A stretch of 64,000 bases of DNA, taken from positions 285,629-349,628 of the forward strand of contig DYJD01000002.1 in the NCBI GenBank assembly GCA_020723325.1, written 5' to 3'. Below are positions 55,487 through 63,400 of this stretch, piece by piece; within the stretch, counting starts at the first letter, position 1, and every line of letters begins with the position of its first letter. Made by a program: the position numbers and the translations under genes. This DNA is from Desulfosudis oleivorans (GTDB lineage: Bacteria; Desulfobacterota; Desulfobacteria; Desulfobacterales; SURF-7). The notes beneath the pieces were generated by a model. That model was not told the DNA's origin. It made no database searches and worked only from the letters and a program-made list of their open reading frames with translations.

Positions 55487-57361
55487 CTACAAAACCGCGG
55501 GGAAACTCAAGGTAAAAGTCGTACCCCGCTCCTGACAACTTTCAAAACTGATTTCACCGCCGTAGTCCTTGACAATGCCGTAGATAATGGAAAGGCCGAG
55601 GCCCATACCCTTGCCGGCCTCCTTGGTGGTGAAAAACGGTTCAAAAATTTTGTCACGAATTCCCTTGGGAATCCCGCTGCCGTTGTCCGATACGGCCAGG
55701 AACACCCGTTTCCTGTCTTGAAAAGTCCGAATACGGATGGTGCCGGTCACACGCCCTTGGTCCGACGCCTGCTTGTGGCCGATGGCGTCCATGGCATTGG
55801 TAATCAAATTCAAGAGCACTTGTTCCAGACGATTGTTATGGGCCATCACCTTTGCAAGCTCCGTCCCCAGATCCAGTTCGACGTGAATGTTTGCAAGCTG
55901 AAGCTGCCGGCCGATCATACCCAGGACCCCGTGAACCGGTGTATTCAGATCCACCTGCTCCTTGGTAAAATCGGTTTTGCGGCCGAATTCCCGCAGACGG
56001 TTGATGATGGCAGAGGCCCGGTTGACCTGGTTGCCGACTTCCGTGGCCACCTGGAGCAGATCCTGATTCGAAATTTCCCGGTTTTGGGCGACCATCAGTT
56101 TCAAATATTCATTGCCGACCTTGATGGCGTTGAGCGGTTGATTCAGCTCATGGGCCACGCCGGCGGACATTTCCCCCAGACTGCTCATTTTGCTGACATG
56201 GATAAGCTGGGCATCTTTTTCGATCATGGCGGTGACATCGGTGACCGCCAGGATCAGGGCCTTGCGCTGCTTGTATTCCGTGGGGCAGGCTTTAAAACGG
56301 AAATACACCGGACGATTGTCGCCTTTGCGGTAGAAACGCACGTTTTCCGTGAGAATATAACCTTCGGGCCAGCCTTTGCGCGCCAGCTCCGAAAGGTCGC
56401 GATCCTCGTATTCAAACCGGCCGAAATCGGCAAAATACTTGCCGATCAAGACTTTCCTGGGATAGCCGTAGGTTTCTTCCGCACTGGGATTGGCATCCAG
56501 AATTTCCATGGTGCCGCGGTCCAGAACAAAAATGGGGATGGGGCCGCTGTTGAAAAGGGAGCGGTATTTGCCTTCGGATTCCTTGAGCTCCTGCTGGCTG
56601 CGGAAGAGCTGAACCGTCATGTTGTTGAAAGAGTGCGCCAGTTGGATGACCTCATCCCCCGGCGGTCTCTCCGGCAAAAGACTGCCGCCCTGATTAAGCT
56701 CCCCTGAAAAATGGCTGCGGCAAATCTCATTGGATAGCTCGGTCAACTGGGAAATCGGCCGGGTGATATAGCGGGCCAGCAACTGGCTGACGGCGAAAAA
56801 GAAAATAGTGATGAAGGACAAAAAACCAACAAAGGTGGTGCGCAGCTTACCGATCAATTGATCAATGTGTTCCTTTTTAAAACCCACATGCACAGTGCCG
56901 ATCTGGTCGATGCCCGCGCGGATGGGCAGGGCAATGTCATAGGCTGAAGCGCCCGACACAGCCACCAGCCTGGTACTGTGGGAGGCCTCCTTGGGAAGCT
57001 GGTTGGCCGAGGACAGACCTTCTGGAAACACATCCATGAACGTATGGGCCAGCACCCGATTGCCGGGATCCGCAATGAAGATGTAGGCCACTAGGGATTC
57101 GCGCAATCCCAAGCGCGCTTCGAAAAGCAGCCGGGTGAGTTCCGTTGTTTTCTCTGAGAGAATATAACCGCGGCTGCTGTCCGCAATCCGCTCGGCGATG
57201 TCGCGGCCGCGCAACACAAGCTCATCTGTTAGACTGGAAATCAGCACCCAGCGGGTGAACAGGGCGATAATGAAACTCAGGAGCAGGATCACCGTGAGGG
57301 AGGAAAAAAAAATTTTATTCTTCAGACTGACTTCCCTGAATTTCCGTAAAAAGAGATTCAT
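55487..57361 (-). CDS. Membrane-bound PAS/HAMP histidine kinase
   Basis: 624 aa. A first membrane segment ([19 protein letters not shown]), an extracytoplasmic region of about 135 residues of the single-Cache type, and a second segment ([24 protein letters not shown]) precede a HAMP and one PAS domain ([34 protein letters not shown]). HisKA has His404 in [12 protein letters not shown]. The HATPase shows [17 protein letters not shown] and [10 protein letters not shown]. It shares long identical stretches with the H2-linked kinase. A 19-bp gap separates it from the upstream RND-kinase gene. Confidence 0.92.
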   Translation of the reverse strand: MNLFLRKFREVSLKNKIFFSSLTVILLLSFIIALFTRWVLISSLTDELVLRGRDIAERIADSSRGYILSEKTTELTRLLFEARLGLRESLVAYIFIADPGNRVLAHTFMDVFPEGLSSANQLPKEASHSTRLVAVSGASAYDIALPIRAGIDQIGTVHVGFKKEHIDQLIGKLRTTFVGFLSFITIFFFAVSQLLARYITRPISQLTELSNEICRSHFSGELNQGGSLLPERPPGDEVIQLAHSFNNMTVQLFRSQQELKESEGKYRSLFNSGPIPIFVLDRGTMEILDANPSAEETYGYPRKVLIGKYFADFGRFEYEDRDLSELARKGWPEGYILTENVRFYRKGDNRPVYFRFKACPTEYKQRKALILAVTDVTAMIEKDAQLIHVSKMSSLGEMSAGVAHELNQPLNAIKVGNEYLKLMVAQNREISNQDLLQVATEVGNQVNRASAIINRLREFGRKTDFTKEQVDLNTPVHGVLGMIGRQLQLANIHVELDLGTELAKVMAHNNRLEQVLLNLITNAMDAIGHKQASDQGRVTGTIRIRTFQDRKRVFLAVSDNGSGIPKGIRDKIFEPFFTTKEAGKGMGLGLSIIYGIVKDYGGEISFESCQERGTTFTLSFPAVL

Positions 57362-57380
57362 GATATCAACAATTTCGCCC

Positions 57381-60371
57381 TCATGCTTCCCGGATCGGAA
57401 AACTGAGCACTATGGTTGTTCCCAGTCCTTGCCGGCTTTCAATCTCCATGCGGCCATGATAATCCCGGACGATTTCATTGGCAATGGAAAGCCCCAGGCC
57501 TTTGCCCTTGCCGGTTTCCTTGGTGGTGAAAAAGGGCTCCAAAACCCGCTCGCGCAAATGCAGGGGAATGCCGATACCCGTATCACTCACCGCCGCCTTC
57601 ACCCGCTGGTTGTCCAGATAGCTCCGCACCCGGATGGCGTGCCGGACGTCGGTTTTTTCGGCCTTGACCTTGTTGATCGCTTCGCCGGCATTAATGATCA
57701 GGTTGTAGAATACCTGACCCAAACGATGATGATGGCCGGCGATGGGCGGCAAATGATCATCCAGATCCAGGATCAGCTCGATATCATCCAGGCTGAGTTG
57801 GTGTTTCAGGATAGCGGCGGTGTCCTGAATGGGACGATTGATGTCCACTACCTCCTTGGCAAAGGCCGGTTTCTCGCCGAAGACCTGCAGGCGCTGGATG
57901 ATTTCCGCAGCGCGATCCACCTGGGTACCCAGTTCATTCACCACTTCTGACAAATCTTCTTTTTTAATCTCTTCGCCTTGCTGGAGCATAATCTTCAGGA
58001 ACTCGCTGCCCATTTTAATGGCATTCAAGGGCTGGTTCAGTTCATGGGCCACACCGGCGGATATGCCGCTCAAGCTGGGCATGAGCCGCAACAGATCCCA
58101 GGCCGTGACCAGCTCCACATGGAGCAAAAGGGCCGGCAGCAAGATCAAATCACCGATTAAAGCGCAAACAATGGTAATGACCATCAAGAAGCCGAAAATC
58201 GCCGTGGGGAGGAAATGGGAGAACATCAATAGGGAAAAACCCAGGCCGATGGTCAGGGTGAAAAAAACCATGGGCTTGCCCACGCTCAAGATGCTGTCCC
58301 GCAAGGCGCGATCCTTGTCCAGGTCCTTCTTGAATTCCCGGTAATAGCGGGTCAAGTAGTGAATGATGTCATCCACGGCCAGACCGATGGCAATACTGGC
58401 GATCAGGCCGGTGGCCATGTTCAGCTCAATACCGAACCAGCCCATGATGCCGAAAGTGGTCAGGATGGGGAAGGTATTGACCAAAATGGCCACGAGTCCC
58501 ACCTTTGCCGACAAAAAAAGCACAAACATCATGGCAAAGATAAGCGCCATGGTGGAAATGAGGCTGTTGACCTGGCCCCGGGCCAACTGGTCGCTGCTTT
58601 CGGAAACCACCATGCCCACACCGGTCACCTTGACGCCAGGGCCGCCCTGTAACTCCTGTTGGGCATAAGCCATGATTTTTTCCCGAAGGGCAAGAAATTC
58701 CTTGGAGCTTTCGAGATGGGTCAACAGCAGAATATTGGCTTTTGAAAAGGAATCATTCATAAAAGGCGCAAGCATGTCCTGGCCGAGGATCATTTTATAA
58801 TTGTTGACCAGCATGCGGATTTCAAAGGTTTCGGTGGGCAGCGAATAAAATCGGGGGTCGTATTTATTCACCACATAGTTGACCAGTTTGAGGTAGTCGG
58901 CAAAGGAAACCGTTTTATCCACTTTGGGCAGGGTTTCTAGAAATTTTTGCAGGGCGATGATACTCGCCACCTTCTCCGGTGCTTCGAAATAATCCTCGGC
59001 CGGACTCTCCATCACTACATGGATGGGAAAACTGCCGGATAGATCCTTGTATATGTCGTGAAAATTGCGGCGCACCGGCGTGTCTTGCTTGAAATAGGAG
59101 ACCGGATTGGTTTCAACTTGCAGGAAAAACACCCCGGCTGTGCAGATCACCAGAATGGCCCCGGCCGTGAGCAGCAGATAGCCCTGGGCCTGGGAAACCA
59201 TCTGCACCACCCGGTTGAGAAAGCTTTCCAAGACCCGCCGGAATCCGGTAGGCCGGATGTTGCTGCGCAAGCGGGCAGGGGGGATGATGGCAAAAAGCGC
59301 CGGCAGCAGTGAAAGGAGGAGGAACAACAGCAGCAACATGCCGATCCCTGCAAAAATCGCGAATTCGCGGATGGCGGCAATATGCAGGATCAGCAGCGAG
59401 CCGAAACCGATCAAGTCCGTTAAGACCGCCAGGGAGGTGGGCAGGGCCATTTCCATGAAGGTTGTGATCACGGCCGCCTGGGCTGTTTCCGCAGCCTGCA
59501 TGTTCTCAAGCATGGCCGCGCAAATGTGGCTGCAATAGGCCGTACCCACAGCCACAATGAAAACCGGCACGATCATGGTCAACATGGAAAAGGGCACCCG
59601 TGTCCAAGCCATGATGCCGAAGGTCCATACCAGCGCCAGCGAAACCGCGGCCAGGGGAACAAGGGTGTACCAGATATTGCGGTATAAATAATACAGCAGG
59701 GCGGTGATCAGCAAGAAAATCAGCGGCAGAAGCACCATGAGATCCTTGTGAATATAGTGGGTCAAAGCCTCGGAAACCAGCGGGATGCCGATTTGATAGC
59801 GCTGGAAATCCGCTTGAATTTGAAGGAGAGCCTGTTCCACCGCCATAATGACCCTATGGATATCCGCGCTTTGGTCCAGAACCAAGGTAATCGCGCTGGT
59901 GTTGCGATCCTGGGAAATGAGATTCTTCTTGAACAATTCAATGGTCCCGCAGATCTCTGCAAATTTTTCAAGGGACCACTGGTTGCGTGGATCCACATCT
60001 TTTTTAATGCTCGGCAGGCTGATCACCCGGCGCACCCCCGGAATGCCGGACACCACACCGGAGACTTGCTCCAATTGATAAAAGAATTCAGGACTGAACA
60101 CATTCCGGCCTTTGACTACGATGCGGATGATGTCGTCTGAACCAAACACTTTTTGAAATTCGCGATATTCCTTGGCAGCGGGTAGATCTTCGATCACTAG
60201 GTCATAAATGGAGGTGCGCACGGACAGGCCTGGAAGCCGCCAACCCAAGATCAGGGTAAGCAGCGCAATCAGCACCAGAACAGCCTTGGGATGATGAACC
60301 TGCAAGGCCAATAAACTGCGGCTGGCTTTGCGAATGGAAAACCGTTCTCGATAAGATGCGTTTGAACGCAT
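57381..60371 (-). CDS. RND/MMPL-family transporter fused to a histidine kinase core
   Basis: 996 aa. Residues 1 to about 750 form a full RND-type exporter of the MMPL/COG1033 kind: first segment AVLVLIALLTLILGW, two large periplasmic loops (about 50-210 and 430-600), two blocks of five to six membrane segments (for example MLTMIVPVFIVAVGTAYCSHICAAM and VGLVAILVNTFPILTTFGIMGWFG). Directly after the last segment a complete kinase core follows: His776 in [18 protein letters not shown] box NLIINAGEAI, DTGIGIP and GKGKGLGLSI. No frameshift lies between the parts. It heads the operon with the second kinase, receiver and DisA_N gene. It could be a transporter-sensor for a hydrophobic ligand. Confidence 0.88.
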   Translation of the reverse strand: MRSNASYRERFSIRKASRSLLALQVHHPKAVLVLIALLTLILGWRLPGLSVRTSIYDLVIEDLPAAKEYREFQKVFGSDDIIRIVVKGRNVFSPEFFYQLEQVSGVVSGIPGVRRVISLPSIKKDVDPRNQWSLEKFAEICGTIELFKKNLISQDRNTSAITLVLDQSADIHRVIMAVEQALLQIQADFQRYQIGIPLVSEALTHYIHKDLMVLLPLIFLLITALLYYLYRNIWYTLVPLAAVSLALVWTFGIMAWTRVPFSMLTMIVPVFIVAVGTAYCSHICAAMLENMQAAETAQAAVITTFMEMALPTSLAVLTDLIGFGSLLILHIAAIREFAIFAGIGMLLLLFLLLSLLPALFAIIPPARLRSNIRPTGFRRVLESFLNRVVQMVSQAQGYLLLTAGAILVICTAGVFFLQVETNPVSYFKQDTPVRRNFHDIYKDLSGSFPIHVVMESPAEDYFEAPEKVASIIALQKFLETLPKVDKTVSFADYLKLVNYVVNKYDPRFYSLPTETFEIRMLVNNYKMILGQDMLAPFMNDSFSKANILLLTHLESSKEFLALREKIMAYAQQELQGGPGVKVTGVGMVVSESSDQLARGQVNSLISTMALIFAMMFVLFLSAKVGLVAILVNTFPILTTFGIMGWFGIELNMATGLIASIAIGLAVDDIIHYLTRYYREFKKDLDKDRALRDSILSVGKPMVFFTLTIGLGFSLLMFSHFLPTAIFGFLMVITIVCALIGDLILLPALLLHVELVTAWDLLRLMPSLSGISAGVAHELNQPLNAIKMGSEFLKIMLQQGEEIKKEDLSEVVNELGTQVDRAAEIIQRLQVFGEKPAFAKEVVDINRPIQDTAAILKHQLSLDDIELILDLDDHLPPIAGHHHRLGQVFYNLIINAGEAINKVKAEKTDVRHAIRVRSYLDNQRVKAAVSDTGIGIPLHLRERVLEPFFTTKETGKGKGLGLSIANEIVRDYHGRMEIESRQGLGTTIVLSFPIREA

Positions 60372-60549
60372 GGTGCCGCCCCTGCCTGAAGATATTCCTC
60401 TGCTTTTGTAAAATTTAACATATCGGCGGTTTTAAATGCTGTCAATTGCTAATTCAGGGATTTGCGCTGATTGCGTATTGACATTCTTTCACGGCAACAG
60501 GTAAGGATGGCCTATCCAACTCTAATCCGAAACAAAAGGAGGTATTCTG

Positions 60550-60978
60550 ATGATCGGTAAAACCTTTGATGAACTCACGGTCGGTGACACAGCGGAATTT
60601 GCAAAAACCATTTCGGAATCGGATGTATATTCCTACGCCGGTATTACCGGTGATTTAAATCCTGCCCATGTGAATGAAGCCTATGCGGAAAAAACCTTTT
60701 TCAAAACCCGCATCGCCCATGGGATGCTGGTGGGCGGGCTGATCTCCACGGTTATCGGCACCCAGTTGCCGGGACCGGGGACGATTTATATGAAGCAGTC
60801 CCTCTCCTTTCTCGCACCGGTTAAGATCGGCGATACCATCACCGCCCGGGTGACCGTGCTTGAAAAACTTCCGGAAAAAGGGCGTATCCGCCTGAAAACC
60901 ACCTGCATCAACAAGGAGGGCGCGGTGGTCATTGACGGCGAAGCCCTGGTAAGTCCGCCCCGGCCGGCCAAAGCTTGA
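60550..60978 (+). CDS. phaJ: MaoC-like (R)-enoyl-CoA hydratase
   Basis: 142 aa with AAAGGAGG before the ATG. The hydratase-2 motif GDLNPAHVNEAYA carries the catalytic Asp and His, followed by RIAHGMLVGGLIS. The single-hotdog length matches PhaJ, which turns trans-2-enoyl-CoA from beta-oxidation into (R)-3-hydroxyacyl-CoA for PHA synthase. It lies next to the phasin/phaR cluster, supporting this role. Confidence 0.9.
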   Translation: MIGKTFDELTVGDTAEFAKTISESDVYSYAGITGDLNPAHVNEAYAEKTFFKTRIAHGMLVGGLISTVIGTQLPGPGTIYMKQSLSFLAPVKIGDTITARVTVLEKLPEKGRIRLKTTCINKEGAVVIDGEALVSPPRPAKA

Positions 60979-61019
60979 TTCCGGTTTGGATTCAAGGCCG
61001 GATCAAGAGCGTGGGTAGA

Positions 61020-61065
61020 AAAAGACAAAGCCGATGCCCTCGGACATTTCCGGCGGCATCGGCTT
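61020..61065 (-). terminator. Terminator of the phasin/PhaE operon
   Basis: AAGCCGATGCC (61028-61038) pairs with GGCATCGGCTT (61055-61065), an 11-bp perfect stem. On the minus strand it is followed by TTTGTCTTTTTC, the T-rich run of an intrinsic terminator. It lies 13 bp after the PhaE-like stop and also stands after phaJ on the plus strand. Confidence 0.75.
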
Positions 61066-61078
61066 CAATAGCGGCTTA

Positions 61079-61630
61079 TTATTCTCGTTCCGCAGGCGGG
61101 GTTGGTGCCGGAGAATAGTTGAAGAGCTTTTCCGTGTTTTTAATAAGCTCTTGAAACTGCTCGGTTTGTTGGGCGATCATGCGCTTGAAATCCTTTACGA
61201 CCATGCTTTGATCCCCATTCTCTTCTTTTTGCATCATGCGCAGGTGCTTGACGGTTTCCTCAAGGTCCGCTATCCGTTGTTTCATGGCCTCGCATTTTTG
61301 AACAACCCGCATATGCTCCTGCTTGGGTACCACACCCATGAAATCGTAAAATCCGGAGAGGGAAGCCTGGAGATCCTGCATGGATTTCTCCCATGAACGC
61401 GCCTGGGGCGGAATCGGATCGGTTTTATCCTCTTCCTTTTTACCAGCACTTTTTTCTGAATTACCAGCCGGGCCCAAGGTTTGGTTGCATAACTTGGTCC
61501 ATGCCTCCATTCCATTCAGGCCCAGCTTCATCCCCTGGTGCATCCATTTGGTCATGCTCTCCATCTGTTCCTGGCTTTTGGCCATGTTGATCAGCGCGTT
61601 TCCCCAGAATTCCAGTAACTGTTTATCCAT
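61079..61630 (-). CDS. PhaE-like PHA synthase/granule-associated protein
   Basis: 183 aa from the ATG at 61630, with GAGGAGC upstream. Mostly helical: LLEFWGNALINMAKSQEQMESMTKWMHQG, then GFYDFMGVVPKQEHMRVVQKCEAMKQRIADLEETVKHLRMM (coiled coil). It ends with a Pro-rich tail. The middle helix (FYDFMGVVPKQEHMRV...LEETVKHLR) resembles PhaE subunits of class III synthases, which activate PhaC. It is the distal gene of the phasin operon. A phasin role is the alternative. Confidence 0.7.
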   Translation of the reverse strand: MDKQLLEFWGNALINMAKSQEQMESMTKWMHQGMKLGLNGMEAWTKLCNQTLGPAGNSEKSAGKKEEDKTDPIPPQARSWEKSMQDLQASLSGFYDFMGVVPKQEHMRVVQKCEAMKQRIADLEETVKHLRMMQKEENGDQSMVVKDFKRMIAQQTEQFQELIKNTEKLFNYSPAPTPPAERE

Positions 61631-61683
61631 CGGAAGCTCCTCGGGTTGATCCGCATTCGCCTGCAGATTAATGGTAGTAAACA

Positions 61684-61947
61684 TCAACCACCGGTTTTGA
61701 AGAAAGTCTCAACTTTTTCAAAGGCATTATCCACCAGCTTTTTATATTCTTCCCGGCCTTTCTTACAAGCACTGACCCATTCCTGAACTGCCTTCTTGCC
61801 TTCCTCCGGCAGCCAAGTGGCCTGATTGATCATTGATCCGGCCATGACCTCGGATTGATCCTGAACCATGATCATGGCATTAAAAGTATTGTTGAACGAA
61901 GTCCTGTTAAAATCAAGCATCTGTTTAAAAATCAATTTTGGGTCCAT
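61684..61947 (-). CDS. Small phasin-like protein, copy 1
   Basis: 87 aa. Helical, with LIFKQMLDFNRTSFNNTFNAMIMVQDQSEVMAG, QATWLPEEGKKAVQEWVSACKKGREEYKKLVDNAFEKVETFF. The same skeleton (two amphipathic helices joined at PEEG) is found in the next two genes, showing tandem duplication. Phasins coat PHA granules; the neighbourhood with PhaE-like, phaJ and phaR supports this. Confidence 0.78.
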   Translation of the reverse strand: MDPKLIFKQMLDFNRTSFNNTFNAMIMVQDQSEVMAGSMINQATWLPEEGKKAVQEWVSACKKGREEYKKLVDNAFEKVETFFKTGG

Positions 61948-62010
61948 TTGCTTACCTCCTTAGTAAGTATTGTCATCACTAGCTAGACTTTTTTTCAATT
62001 CATGCCCGAA

Positions 62011-62274
62011 TTAATTGGCAGCACCAAAAAAGGTTTCAATTTTTTCAAAACCGGCATCTGCATTGTGCTTATAGTTATCACGCTCTTTTTTATAGGCATC
62101 AATCCATTCATTGATCAGACTTTTGCCTTCTTCAGGAATCCAGGCCGCTTGATCCAGGATCGTGCGGGAGAATCTTTCCGTCTGATCCTGCAGCATCACC
62201 AGTGCGTTGAAAGAATTATTAAAGATGTTCTTGTTAAAATCAATCGCCTGTTTGATAAGTTTTTTTTGATCCAT
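62011..62274 (-). CDS. Small phasin-like protein, copy 2
   Basis: 87 aa from the ATG at 62274, with GGAGGGCA upstream; the longer frame starting at 62325 lacks a ribosome site. It shares with copy 1 the pattern DFNKNIFNNSFNALVMLQDQTE, AAWIPEEGKSLINEWIDAYKKERDNYK, GFEKIETFFG. The same length as copy 1 and the high similarity point to recent duplication. A granule coat role is inferred. Confidence 0.8.
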   Translation of the reverse strand: MDQKKLIKQAIDFNKNIFNNSFNALVMLQDQTERFSRTILDQAAWIPEEGKSLINEWIDAYKKERDNYKHNADAGFEKIETFFGAAN

Positions 62275-62330
62275 TGTACTGCCCTCCTTTATTTGAAATT
62301 CATGGTCCCTTGTTTGCTCTGTCAAACATT

Positions 62331-62618
62331 TTATTTGATCTTCTTCGGCTTTTCCACATCTGTCCAGGCAAAAAGGCCCAGGTACTGGTCGAAATTCTCA
62401 TCCAGTGCTTTTTTTACAAAGGTGCGGCCTTTTTTTATTTCCTTGGTCCATTCTTCAATGAACCGGCTGCCTTCTTCCACCAAGGCATTGCGTTGGTCCA
62501 ATACGGTGCGACCGGTTCTTTCCAACTGGTCCTGCCAAAGGGCCACCGAAGTCCATACATTATCTAGAACGGTACGATTCAACTCGATTACCTGCTGAAC
62601 AAGTATTGTGTTTTCCAT
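62331..62618 (-). CDS. Small phasin-like protein, copy 3
   Basis: 95 aa, AAGGAGGC before the ATG. It aligns with copies 1 and 2 (IELNRTVLDNVWTSVALWQDQLERTGRTVLDQR, EEGSRFIEEWTKEIKKGRTFVKKALDENFDQYLGLF) but is more diverged and has an extra C-terminal tail. It is first in the operon, downstream of a TTGACA-type promoter. Confidence 0.78.
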   Translation of the reverse strand: MENTILVQQVIELNRTVLDNVWTSVALWQDQLERTGRTVLDQRNALVEEGSRFIEEWTKEIKKGRTFVKKALDENFDQYLGLFAWTDVEKPKKIK

Positions 62619-62661
62619 GGTCCGCCTCCTTTTTTGCTTGTTGTGTCTTACGTTTGATCAC

Positions 62662-62765
62662 AAGATAGCACGCGCTGTGGTATTGTCAACCCTAAAAATG
62701 TTGCAACGCACAATTTTTTTATCAGGATTGCTTTATTCCCTTTTCATATATAATATAGGTGCAAC
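62662..62765. promoter_or_regulatory. Divergent phasin/phaR promoter region with GTTGCA-type sites
   Basis: For the phasins (minus), TTGACA at 62684-62689 and TATCTT at 62662-62667 are 16 bp apart. For phaR (plus), a perfect TATAAT lies at 62749-62754. Between and beside them are the palindrome GTTGCAAC (62700-62707) and GTGCAAC (62759-62765); TTGTTGCAA also occurs at 63342-63350 before the DUF3141 gene. The repeated TGCAAC core is a candidate PhaR operator. Confidence 0.55.
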
Positions 62766-62795
62766 AAAGATAAGCTGCTGCCAGGAGGGTGACCC

Positions 62796-63317
62796 ATGGT
62801 GAATACAATATTGCTTAAAAAATATACCAACCGTCGGCTGTATGACACGGAAAAAAGCCGCTATGTAACCCTGGAAGAAGTCGCTGGAATGGTCAGGCAG
62901 GGCACTCCAGTAAAAATCGTGGACGCCAAAACCCAGGAAGACGTAACCGCCTTTATCCTAACCCAGATCATTACAGAGGAAGCCAAGAAAAAGAACATCT
63001 TGATGCCTGTTCCGGTCCTGCATCTGATTATTCGCTATGGTGACAATCTGCTGGGTGATTTCATGGACAACTACCTGCAGCAAGCTATCCAGAACTATCT
63101 GAAATATAAAAAGGCTTTTGATGACCAGATGAAAAAGTGGCTGGAAATGGGCATGGACCTGACCGTTATGCTGCCCAAACCGCCGCCGGGAACAGTTCCC
63201 TTTGGAAACCTATTTGATTTATTCAATTATGGTGGACCCAGCGCAACGGCTGAAGAAAAAGCACCCGCACCCCCGGGGGACCCCTCGCCGACCAAGGATG
63301 AAAACCAAGAGCATTGA
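62796..63317 (+). CDS. phaR: PHA synthesis repressor
   Basis: 173 aa. The N-terminal DNA-binding domain is characteristic: LLKKYTNRRLYDTEKSRYVTLEEVAGMVRQGTPVKIVDAKTQEDVTAFILTQIITEEAK, followed by the PHB_acc repeat region (GDFMDNYLQQAIQNYLKYKKAFDDQMKKWLEMG). PhaR binds PHA and, when granules are missing, represses phasin and its own gene. It is divergent from three phasin genes and its own promoter holds repeated TGCAAC sites. Confidence 0.93.
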   Translation: MVNTILLKKYTNRRLYDTEKSRYVTLEEVAGMVRQGTPVKIVDAKTQEDVTAFILTQIITEEAKKKNILMPVPVLHLIIRYGDNLLGDFMDNYLQQAIQNYLKYKKAFDDQMKKWLEMGMDLTVMLPKPPPGTVPFGNLFDLFNYGGPSATAEEKAPAPPGDPSPTKDENQEH

Positions 63318-63400
63318 CACACATCCCCATCGACCCTATCTTTGTTGCAAGGCACAAAACGCCGGGCGCGCGTTTAAAAAGAGTGCAAAGGAGGGTGACG

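Noticed and set aside
55718-56707. Plus-strand 329-aa frame opposite the membrane kinase
   Set aside because: Shadow frame; the minus strand encodes the kinase with His404 and intact HATPase boxes.
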